DNA from: Chimonanthus salicifolius
Lineage: Eukaryota > Streptophyta > Magnoliopsida > Laurales > Calycanthaceae
NCBI GenBank assembly: GCA_013350335.1
Contig: CM023540.1
Span: 26,701,175 to 26,765,174, forward strand
Length of the DNA stretch: 64,000 nt
Direction: 5' to 3'
The notes under the pieces were generated by a model, which was given only the letters and a program-made list of their open reading frames with translations, was not told where the DNA came from and made no database searches. Of this stretch, positions 48,301-58,400 are shown piece after piece. Numbering within the stretch: the stretch's first letter is position 1; every line of letters begins with the position of its first letter. The translations under genes were made by a program, and so were the position numbers.

Positions 48301-49317
48301 AACCAGTTTTTCTCTTTTTAGACTTACGCTACAAATGAGTTTTACTATTTCTGTTCTATCTTGGTACATGTTTGTTGAGTAACTGAATTCATTGACATAT
48401 ATTTTGTCTCCATCATGTTTTCTCCAGATATCTGGGGCGAGAGTGAAACTACAGGATCCTCTATCTGGTGCTTCAGAATGCGTTGTTGAGATCCATGGTT
48501 CGTCTGAGCAAATGAATGCAGCACAGAGCCTTCTTCATGCCTTCATTGCTTCTGGAGATGCACAACAGGCTGCCAACCCTGCTGCGTTAACTGTAGGCCT
48601 TCATTTCCATATTTGTTATCCTTTAGTTCAATGGTAGGGTGAAAAATTAGCCTATAATCCAGTCAGGATCGATGAAATTGTATTGATTTAGTGGAAAAAA
48701 ATTTGTATATCAAGAGAAACAAACAAATTTGAGGTTAGAAACTGCTTGCTCATCCACCCTGTGTTTTTGATAGCTTGCTTATCTTTATATTGATCATCTG
48801 ACCAGCATTTTCACCTTTTTTTTTTGTATACCCATTTGTGTGGACGAGTCCTCCCATATGGGAAGATGCTCAGTTGGTGTTGCTTTGTTTCATGGGATTT
48901 GAGACCATTGATCTTGTGCGTAGAGGTATTATTGTCTTTCACCTTTTTCATTACAGAACATGGACTCTGCTAGTTGCTGTTCTACATTTTCATTCCCTTC
49001 ATTTGGATAGAATTGATTATATGCTTTTTCTTAATCATTAATCAGCCTTTGTAACCATCGAAATCGAATAATCATGTAATAGTTAGAATTTTTTCTTTGT
49101 TGGTTTCAAATGAACTGAATATCAAGTTATTAGTGATCAGGTAGAGCTTGCCTTGTCCATAAAATTTGTCTTTGGCATGTGCCCCACACTGTGGTGTATG
49201 CATGTCTCAATACAAGTTGCAATAGATTATTGTCTATCAATGTGCTTTTACAGTCTCTTCCTGTGTTTTTCTATCATCTCCTTGCAGGTGATGAATCCGT
49301 TCCGGGCCATGACCTAA
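39376..49317 (+). CDS. RNA-binding protein with five KH domains (At4g18375-like)
   Basis: CDS join(39376..40008, 41286..41747, 42475..42720, 44117..44329, 44684..44730, 44815..44914, 48428..48592, 49288..49317), about 631 aa. All junctions obey GT/AG and keep frame. The GxxG loops are GKGG in KH1 (IGGVIGKGGS), KH2 (VGCLLGKGGN) and KH3 (TGAVIGKGGT), GEGG in KH4 (VGCILGEGGH) and GMGG in KH5 (ASVLGMGGSN). KH1-KH2 and KH3-KH4 are pairs; a Pro/Gly-rich linker follows KH2 and KH5 stands near the C-terminus. This is the layout of the poly(C)-binding-like HEN4/RCF3/At4g18375 group of nuclear RNA-binding proteins involved in pre-mRNA processing. The start MERSRR resembles that group; a leader intron ending at 39327 is likely. 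Introns 2, 3, 4 and 5 hold no other gene, and the sixth (3.5 kb) contains repeats. The 47-nt fifth exon and the last nine codons are less certain: reading into the final intron would instead stop at 48637. Confidence 0.9.
42845..42865. repeat. Poly-G tract in KH intron 3
   Basis: About 21 consecutive G on the plus strand, inside the intron after KH4. The length may be unreliable in assembly. Confidence 0.9.
44999..45690 (-). pseudogene. LINE 3' end inserted in the KH gene's sixth intron
   Basis: On the minus strand one frame near 45232-45152 reads 'PNTNVVADYFAQMGVDNHFS' followed by 'GISMM' and a stop, matching the 'N.VAD.LA..G' end of the RNase H domain in plant LINE ORF2. After the stop comes a 3' UTR-like segment ending in 'tttttaatgaattttaacag' near 45000. 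The upstream reading is degenerate. It lies opposite to the KH gene, within an intron. Confidence 0.65.
45942..46195. repeat. Long (TG)n/(CA)n-like purine-pyrimidine tract
   Basis: About 250 bp of alternating TG with CG, TA and GC interruptions (tgtgtgtgtatgtatgtgtg, gcgtgcgcgcg and so on). It can open long frames on both strands but these are low-complexity artefacts. Alternating purine-pyrimidine sequence of this kind can adopt Z-DNA. Confidence 0.95.
46200..48427. other. Remainder of the large KH intron
   Basis: 47040-48060 is C/T-rich on the plus strand and gives short minus-strand frames with protein-like composition but no domain I recognise; it may be another decayed retroelement. No host gene seen. 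Confidence 0.4.
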
Positions 49318-49993
49318 TGATGAATTTTCATTTTCTTAGATTTTTTTATCATTTTTAAAATATTTATAATATACTTTAGTCTTATCAAAATTTTGACTCT
49401 CAAAGATTTTAACTCTTTACATATTTTCAAAAAACGAAGTGTGTTCACACTAAGTTATTCAATTTTATTTATTTATTATTAAATATTCTCAAGATTTTCT
49501 AAAAAAAATAAAAAATTGTTGAAAATGGCTGTGTATTAGACTTTTAGCCATTAAATGGCTGATACATACTTTATCAGCAACATACATATCGGCCAATTTA
49601 TCAGCAACATACATCGGCCAATACAATAAGCTGCACGAGACGAATTTCTACCTCTTGCCTAAGAGGTCCGGTTCACCCATGTGAGAGATGATCAAGTTAA
49701 ATGCTTTAGGCCTCGTTGAGAGTTTGCTTGAGCTAATGATTTTTTTCTTTGGTAACTAATGATACGATGATGAATAAAAAAATAAAAAGAAGGATAAAAT
49801 GGAAATTGAAGAAAAACTTTGAGGGAAATGATTTGAGATTTGTTAAAAGAAATATAAAATAATAATAATAATGTAGTGGAAACATAATGAAGTGAAGAAA
49901 ACGAAGCCATGACATGGTAGTTCTATAGTTTGATTGATGTTCACTGACAGCATGATAATGGTTGGCAAGTGTTACTATGGTGGTGGAACTTGG
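49318..49993. other. Downstream of KH gene; TATCGG fragment
   Basis: Likely contains the KH 3' UTR. At 49540-49625 'ggctgatacatac', 'catatcggccaa' and 'acatcggccaata' suggest a small decayed TATCGG-family fragment. Confidence 0.45.
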
Positions 49994-50001
49994 ATTGGAT
50001 T

Positions 50002-50302
50002 CAGGGGTACAGTTATTGGTTTTTAACAGTCCGTGTAATATCGGCCGTACAATTCATTTATTGGCCGATATATCGGCGATATATATCGGCTGAGATGATT
50101 TGTATCGGTATTTTAAAAAAATAAATAAATCAAAACTGGTGATGGGCTCGGGTCAAAATATCGGCCGATATTTAAAATATCGGTTTTTTTTTTTATTCAG
50201 AAAAAATAAAATAATAAAAGAATCTCGATATTTATCAAAAAAAAAAAAAAAACAAAAGAGGAGAGAGAATCATATCGGCCGGGGCATTTTTTGCACCCCT
50301 AG
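50002..50302. mobile_element. TATCGG-family hAT-like element, copy D (301 bp)
   Basis: The left end CAGGGGTACAG and the right end's complement CTAGGGGTGCAAAAAA are inverted repeats. The flanks attggatt (49994-50001) and attggatc (50303-50310) form an 8-bp duplication with one mismatch. It carries TATCGGCCGATAT subterminal motifs and the 'gaggagagagaatcatatcgg' block, but the ACGGTTTTT minisatellite is missing, so it is an internal deletion derivative of the B/C type. Confidence 0.8.
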
Positions 50303-50310
50303 ATTGGATC

Positions 50311-52220
50311 ATAAAATAGAAAAAGAAAAGCGAATAAGCTGCCTAATAGAAGTGAGTATTGTATTCATGCTCTGTAATCTTCATTGAAGAAGGAGAATTT
50401 ATTGTAAAAATGTTTCAAATACTTTAATCAATCCAAAATTCCCTTTTAATTATATGATTGTTGTGAACTTCACCCAACACCTTGTGTATAATTTTTGAAA
50501 AATAATTAATTTCTCTTTTAAGTGACCTATCACCATGAACAAGAACTAAGAGTAACAGGGTAAGTAATATTGACTTTGATTCCATGCACTTGAACTGATT
50601 GGAACTAGAAATTTTAGGTGATACTTGATTCTCAAGTACAACACTAATCTAATCTAATGTAAATCTGAAGACAGTAATTTTCATTAAATATACAAATATT
50701 CCTTCAAGTAATTACCATATAACAAAAAGATCCAGCTTTACATATAAATTTCCAATTGGAACATCCAACAGAAGGGAGTATGCTATGGACCTGTATGCGA
50801 AGTTGCTATGCTCATTTTATGAAGGGAAGGTGCACCGGACAACGAGGTGCTGGGTCAGGGCACGAGTTTTTATGAAATATTATTATATTTTAAACTTTAT
50901 TTAATTGTAAAATATATTTTTTAATATAAAGTCATAAAAATTGATGGTGAATTTTGATACCCGAGGTATAATTAAGTCAGGGCAAGACTAAATTCTAAAA
51001 GCTTTGACGAGTTGTGTTAGAGGTGAACTTTAGTCAATTATCAAAATAGATTCATTGAATCATTCTAATTTTTCTTTTTTAAAATTAAAAATAAATTATT
51101 AAATAAATATTTTTATTTATTATGATCCATAAAGGGTTAGAATGTATTAAATTAACAACCATAGAAGATTGGACTTGGATCTATGTTTAAAAGAGAAAAT
51201 AACAATTTCAACCAATTCTATCCAGCTCTACATGAGCCCAGCCCAGCATTTTCTAGTTTTTCTCAAACCTCAAACCTACAAAAAAATTGAGAATTTGATT
51301 GTTTGTGGTAAATATCACAAACCATAGATATGCTACTGCCAGCCCATGTATCTTTTTCTGCACTTCCATTTATGCACCATTTAAGCTATTCTTGAATCAG
51401 ATAAAAAACTTATAAAAACTTTTAATAGAAAAATGAAAATAAAATAAAATTACAATCAGTATCAGTAGTGTATTATTGACTCAAGAATTGAACATATGAA
51501 AAAATAGACAGAACTTTCTTCAGACGATTCGATTAACATATGTGACTTGGTGCTTCCTCTAAACAAATACCTTTTTTATTTTTATTTTTCTAGATTTTTT
51601 TACTCCCTTTTATGGTCCATAATAGTCACAGTTAACGACCATAGTATCAACCATAGAATATTAATGCAAGTTGGCATTATAAAAATCACCATGCAATAAA
51701 AAAATTTAAAAATAATAGCTTCAGCATAATCCTCCGTCCCAATGGCAATGTCGCTTATCTAAACACACCAAACACACTACAATAGTGGCAAAAAACCAAA
51801 AGGAAAATCATGTCTCGATTTAAAAGAATCAAATTTTGGCAGAGAAGTAGGTACAAATATCATAAATATGCACATAAAAAAGAAGAGCTGAAATCAAATA
51901 AATACCCATGAAGCTTTTGTTCCATACAAGAGAGATAATGCAAGAATTTTATAATGAAATCAAAGACCCATCTCCTTTGCTCCACTGTACTGACAATGGA
52001 AGAAGAATTTGTTCCATGCAAACACAGATGGAACAAGAAGAATAGAAGTTTTAGGTGTTTTTAATGTGGTGTTTCCACAGAAGCATCTTCTCGGGAGGAT
52101 TTGCAACCCTAATCAATCTTATCCAAGAAGTTAACGGTGTAATCATATGGCTTGAGTTGAATCCCACCATGGAAAAATAGAAAGTAGAGAACTTTACATG
52201 TTGTTTGTTGGGTTACACAT
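50311..52220. other. Intergenic, no gene recognised
   Basis: AT-rich sequence between the KH gene and the NAC gene. The right end would hold the NAC 3' UTR. Confidence 0.45.
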
Positions 52221-54344
52221 TCAGCGGCTTGGCCAAATTGGTTCCTTCTGCAGCTGTTCTGCAGAATCAACAATTTTAGAGCTGGAAGCATCGAAGTTGG
52301 AGTTGAAATTGGTTCCAAAACATTCTAATTGTGCAGCAAAGGAGTTGGAATTTGGATCCATTGCTTGGCGTGGTTGATAGGAACTCAATTGCAATGCCCT
52401 TAAAATCGATGAATTTGTAGGAGAGAAGTTTGGATTTAATATGTTTGAAGTGCAAAGAAGTGATTGATGATTTTCCATTTCGTTGGTGAGGCTCCAATTA
52501 ATGTTCATGTTCATGTTGCTTGAAGAGCTAACTAGGCTACTCAAGTTTGGCATATCGATTTCGCCCAACTCATTCATCAAATTGGTATCAGAAGAAGACT
52601 CGAGCGTCGGCAAATAAGATGGACTAGACGGCGATCGTCTATCGGCCGCGCTCTTCTGGAAGACCCTACACACCACCCATTCTTCCTGTGGTAGAAAGAT
52701 GAGAGAAGGATTTGTATATCAAAATCATGATGACCCTCAACTGGAATTTGAAGGTAAAATGGTTCTAATAAATCTACCTTTGCAGGTCTGTATGGAAACT
52801 TGGTTTGGAGTCGATATTCATGCATTACCCAGTTGCTTTTCTCTCCCTTGGGAGCTCTACCCTTGTAAAATACTAGGGTTTTCTTCATCCCCACCACTAG
52901 TCCTGAATGTAGGATCTCTTTATCTTTGCCTGTGGTTTTCCAGTAGCCTGCTTCTGTGGCTCGATTGGTTCGAAGCCCAGTCGGGTACTTTCGATCTTTC
53001 AAGCTGAAGAAATACCACTCTTTCTCCCCCATAGTAGCCTTCCCTACAATATTCAAATGAAAAAAAAAAAACATTTTAGCAAAGAAGATAAAACTGAACA
53101 TTCAGCTTGTTCATCCATATTCCATATCAGATTAATAAATATGTACGTACCTTGGGGAATGAAGAGTCTCATTGGAATTAGTCAATTTGTATAATGGAAG
53201 ATTTGTCTAGATAAATGTAGTGTTGGTTCAATTCTAGCTAAATGAAAAATTTATCCCTTCTCGTGCATCTTCTCTTATATTTTATCAATTTAAAAAATTA
53301 TTTGAAGTGTGTCAATTACATTCCGCTGCGCCGACAGATACACCTGTAAATAATTGAGGGCGCAACCCCTCTTCTCTCTTGCTCATATAGTGGCACCCAA
53401 CAGGCAAATTGTACTCCAATTTATCAAAAAAAATGTGTTCTTTCTTCAGGTGAGATATTTATGTGTAGATGCTAACTTCTTAGTTCATCAAATCAACATG
53501 AAATTGTGGATAATCTCCAATTTCAAATAGAGAAGAAAAGCAACTATATAGAGAAGCAAGTGAGATAAACAAACTCCCATTTATCCCATATCATATTATC
53601 ATCTCATCCAAAAGATCTTTATTAAGATTCTTGTAGATATTCATGCCAAAAAAGAAGCAATAAGGGACCAGAACTCAACTGCTGCACAACAACAATATTG
53701 TAAAAAACAAAAAGCATATTTAATAAGTATACATACAAAAGAAGAATGAGAATAATCAAAATTGTCTTCAAAAGCGGAAAAACCAAGGGAAAAACATAGA
53801 GAAGCAGCCAAACTAAAGCCAATCTAATAGAGAAGAAAAGGACAGACAAAGAGGAAAACCCTAATCAGAGCCTTGAATTTGAGAAAAAAACACTTGTTTT
53901 TATTCATTTACCTTCAAAAGAAAGAGGCTGTTGCCACAAAGAGAACATGTTCAAACATCACCTTTTTCACAACTCAATCTAAATTTTGTCACATCTATTT
54001 TCTGTCTAATTATCTCTGATATAATACAAGCAATTCTTTTATTAAAAGGAATCAAAACAGATAATTAGATACTGAATCAATATAATTAGCCAATGATGAG
54101 AATTAAACATAAGGAGAAGAATCAGTATTCAACACTGACTGAGTGAGATAAAGATATAATCTAGAAAGAATGGAGATTTACACAGAAAGTTACCTGGGAG
54201 ATCCCAAGGCTCACACTTGTTGAAATCGACGTCTGTGATCGCTCTTGAGACGAAATTAGAATTGGAGACCTTCCGAGTCAGATAATAAGTGATGAGTTCC
54301 TCATCAGTAGGATGAAATCTGAAGCCAGGTGGGAGACTCTCCAT
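52221..54344 (-). CDS. NAC domain transcription factor (NAM/NAC058-like)
   Basis: CDS complement(join(52221..52685,52778..53043,54194..54344)), 293 aa, with two GT/AG introns at the usual NAC positions. Exon 1 begins [20 protein letters not shown] (subdomain A) and ends WDLP-G (B). Exon 2 carries '[20 protein letters not shown]' (C), '[12 protein letters not shown]' and '[20 protein letters not shown]' followed by WVMHEYRL (D). Exon 3 opens with '[12 protein letters not shown]' (E). Residues 1 to about 155 therefore form a complete DNA-binding and dimerisation domain. The C-terminal half is Ser/Asn-rich and should be the activation region. There is no transmembrane segment. '[10 protein letters not shown]' and 'LITYYL' favour the NAM/NAC058 side of the CUC-like group; this placement is from memory. 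I saw no miR164 site. A TATTAATA motif near 54440 may be its TATA box. Confidence 0.94.
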
Positions 54345-57300
54345 TTGCTTCTTCTTCCCTTCTGATCTGGGCTACTGAATATCTTTTGATTTCTCAACAG
54401 ATGGTTGCTAAAAGAGGTGTATGGGAAGAACACAAGTAGATATTAATAGGTATTTTTTGCCATGTATTAGATCAGCATCCTTTGAAAAAGACGTTGCATG
54501 GACACGTCGAGTTTATTATTAACAGTTGAAAGTACCAAAATGACACTGTTGGGCATTCCACATGGATTTACCATACTGCCCAAGGACTCCATTATTAATT
54601 TATCATCCGGTTCTCTTCCCATTATAAATCTTCTAATTTTTCAACCAATTATTTATTTATTATCTCATTGAAGACCGAGAAGAGTAATAAAAGTGAAACC
54701 GGTAAGGGGGAAAAATGGATGATCCTTAAAAAGAAATGGATAGAATTTGATCTTTATTTTTAATAGGAAAGAACTTGAGAGAAATTTATTTGATGTGATT
54801 TGATCAGTGCGCCATCGATGGGTTACAAGTTGGAGGTTTAAAGAGGAGGGATAGATTAATAAAAACGTAGAAGAAAAGAATAAAAGAATGTGATAGAAAA
54901 CCATAATTTGATAAAATTCTTGAGATAAAACTTATCTTCAAAAACTACCAATTAAGAGATGGGGGTATCAAATCTTATATAGAGTTATTGATTTCATTAA
55001 TTAATCGATATAAGGTTTTTGTCATTTTACACTCGCCCTCACATGCACTTGCACCCTACACCTACATGTGATTTCTGCTCTTATTCCATATTAGAAAACC
55101 ATGAGTTGATAACATTCTTAAAATAAAACTAACTTTAAAAACTCGTTATCAAGAGAATGATGCCTCAAATGTTATATACAGTCATTGATTTCACAAATTA
55201 ATTAACCGATCTGAGACTTTTGTCATTTCAAAACACATGATATATCATTCATCAATACTGTGGTCCATAGAATACAATATACGGTAAAATAAAAGATAAT
55301 ATTCATCAAAAGTCAAAATCACATACAGGGTTTTGTTTGGCTGACAGAATGAAATTCCATTATCTATCCAAGAATGAAAGGACAGGATAAAAGATACATC
55401 TGATCTTTCATCCTCTATTATTCCATATATTTTAGACAGTCCACATCACTTCTAGGGTGAAACATGAGATTCACATTTATGGAATTTATGGGTGTTTAGG
55501 TCATTTTGTAGAATGGTCTTGTCCATAAACATGGCATTTTGGGAACATTGCAAGTTCATTTTATTGTATAAAGTTAAGTGTCAGACCCATTTTCAACCAC
55601 CTCCAACGATTCTATCCACCCTGAAAAGTCTGTCTCTCTCTCTCTCTTACACAGGGAAGGAGGGTTGGCTAAAGAGGAAGAGTTTTTGGTTTGTTGCGGT
55701 GAACCTATTTAAGTTCATTGCAGTACTCACCCACCATTGCTCATGAAACTATACAATTAGAGGAGGTTGGACTTAGGTAATATTTAGTCAAATTCTTATC
55801 TACATGTAGTTTGAATGTGCAACTATCATCATCATCAGATATAAAAAATCCATCACTTGCATATATAAATATGAGTTTCATTGAAATCTATGATGTAGGA
55901 TCTAAATTTAGATAGAATCTAACCATTTACATTAATATTTATACGGCATTAAGATTCAATTCAGATGCATTTTTAAAATTAGATTTTCTTTTAATCTTAT
56001 TATACTATTTATACTACATGTCTATCCTCTTAATGGACCTTTCGATTTACGAATTATAAGGCTTTGGATATGAGCATATCCGAATATGCATTTGAAGACA
56101 ATTGGTATATTAATTTTAATGGATTTGAAATTTGCATCCAATCTTATTTGTTTCTTGTTGAAGTTTTTGAATATTTAAATTTTAGGGTATCTAATTAAAT
56201 CCCAATTTTTGAACTTTAGAATATCTACTTACATCCATAACAACTTCGGAAATCATATTTGTTTATTTGGTCACTGTCAAATGATCGAACCATCTTCTAT
56301 TAAAAATGATTACGCCGCCATTATTTTTAATATCATGAAAGTCATTTATCTTATAATTTAGAGCTTTCATAATTGCAATTGATACATTATTTTTGATGAA
56401 CTCCCTACCCATTTGATGCTTGTATGACTAGAACTTGCAACATTATGATTACAAGAAGTGCTCAGTGATTGTATTACATACCATTATCATAAAAGAAAGT
56501 TTTCAGACTCATCTTGTCAGAATATTATCCAATCATAATAGTCCGCTCCACGAGTAACAAACGGACTCTCGGATCCGATCTATTTCGTTAACAATCAGGC
56601 CGTGCAAGACAATCAGCGGGTTGAACCTAAATCAATTTAGGTGCCTAGTTTGGATCTTTTACATAATTTCACAATGCACAATATAAAATAGTTCTTACAT
56701 TGGGCCATAAGATATACAGTTTGAATTTGAGTATGATCTAGATCATCATTGGTCATTTTTCCATCTGCTATTTCTCTAGAAGGATCACGAAATTAGCATG
56801 CACTTTCTAATTATCAAAGTTCAATTATCATTGGTCCTAAGTCCCAAAACCGTGACGGATTGAGGAGGGTTCATCTCGACAAACCAAAAACTCTACAAGC
56901 ACTACCCAATAATTTGTCGACACTAGTTACTCCTATTTGCAGATATTTTACTTATTGGAAACATTTCATTTCTCATATTAATTGTTGGAAGAAGAATATT
57001 GATTCATATTATTTGATTTTATACATAATTAGAGATGAATACCTTGTTGTGAAAACAAAGTAATCATATTTGTTAGTTTTACATGAGGAAATGAAATGGT
57101 CCACATCCACAGGGAAGAACAAATATATTGTTTTAAAAAAGAAAATTTCAGAGACTTATGCTTTCAATTATCAATGAGGTTATTAACACAAATAAGAACA
57201 AACAATGGAATCAATCACATTGGCCATATTTAATAATGGTTAAGAATTTTTTATCAATTTATTTAGATGATAAATTATGTTATCAATTATGTTATCAAAA

Positions 57301-58025
57301 TAATTTCAGCTGAAACAATAATTCATATATTTGTCATTATTTGACACACATCCAACATGAAATGTGAAGATGCTGTTGGATGGCGTTTGAATGAATTGCA
57401 TCAAATCCAATTTCAATTCAATAGAAAAGAAGCGACAGGTGATACCATTTTAATTTTTGTAGCATCGATCAAATCCTAGACCCTAATTGATTCCAAGCAT
57501 TTCACGAGGGACTGGTCCCATTTATTGAAATTCAAGCAAATTTCCCCTTGAAGGCAAGTGGAAATAAATTACAACTTCTTTGGTGTGCCATTTGAATTTT
57601 ATAAGAAACTTAACGCTGCCCTTCTGTTCTCTTATGCACTCAATGCAGGCTTGTTATCTCAACAGTTTAGATTAACCAGATATTGGACTACCATTTTCAT
57701 TTTAGTTTGGACAATCTTTGTTTAAGGTTTAGAGTTTGAGAATCTAAGATAGATAGTAGAGTTATGTACTAGATGTTTTGTGATAAGAGTCAAATGAAGA
57801 AATATAATTTGAAAAGTCAACCTTAAATAGTTAAGACTATGGCTTTGATGATGAACAAGTTGAATGCTATGAAAGGTTTCAGAAGACTATTTTGATCTTT
57901 AGTGCTCTTACAGAGAGTAAATTGAGAGCTTGATGAAGCTTGTACGTGGGTAGGACTTTTTATTTAGGGATGAGGACAGGGAGCATGTGCTTTGATGTAT
58001 ATTTAATTTGTTAAATCTTTATTAT
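54345..58025. other. Intergenic, no gene recognised
   Basis: The first few hundred bases are the NAC promoter and 5' UTR. Two similar segments near 54902-55030 and 55096-55225 ('aaaccat.a.ttgataa.attctt.a.ataaaact' then 'cttttgtcattt') form a diverged direct repeat. (TC)n occurs at about 55630-55648. No coding gene. Confidence 0.45.
54900..55230. repeat. Two diverged direct repeats, about 130 bp
   Basis: 'gaaaaccat.a.ttgataa.attctt', 'ataaaactta', 'aagaga.g..g..tcaaat.ttatata', 'agt.attgatttca..aattaat' and 'tttttgtcattt' occur in the same order starting near 54897 and again near 55094. Confidence 0.7.
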
Positions 58026-58028
58026 AGG

Positions 58029-58400
58029 TATTGGGACTGGTTGCGAATGAGTCCCACATTAGAAGTGTAGAGGGAGATCTAAAGAATTATAAATGACTTC
58101 GGTTATTCTACCTAATAAGCTAATCTTTTGTGATGGATATTCAGGTCCTAACAAGTGGTATCAGAGTCAGGTCTCAAGTTACTGGACTGAGGAGATCCCC
58201 TAAGTAGATGAGATGGCTGACCTCATTCGAGGGGAGCTTAGTAGGTCTCTTAGGCAGACGAGATGGCTAACTTCATTCGACGAGAGCTTAAGAGATCCTC
58301 TAAACAGACGAGATGACTGACCTTCATTTAAAGAGGAGATTGTTAGAACGAACTACGAACGAGTCCCACGTTCTCTCTAGTTGTACTGTAGACCGAACTT
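58029..58400 (+). mobile_element. Decayed TRIM-type retrotransposon
   Basis: LTR1 at about 58029-58153 ends CCTAACA and is followed by the PBS TGGTATCAGAG at 58156-58166. The short internal region contains three diverged copies of a unit of about 65 bp ('gagatcc.ctaa..agatgagatgg.tgac.tcattcga') and ends in a purine run (aaagaggagat). LTR2 begins TGTTAGAACGAAC at 58341 and keeps 'cgaacgagtcccac' but is truncated. It is unrelated in sequence to the 1064-1845 TRIM. Confidence 0.7.

Noticed and set aside
52221..52685. miR164 target site in the NAC gene
   Set aside because: Searched by eye in the last exon; nothing resembling the miR164 complement was seen, consistent with a NAC058-type rather than a CUC1/CUC2 or NAC100-type gene.
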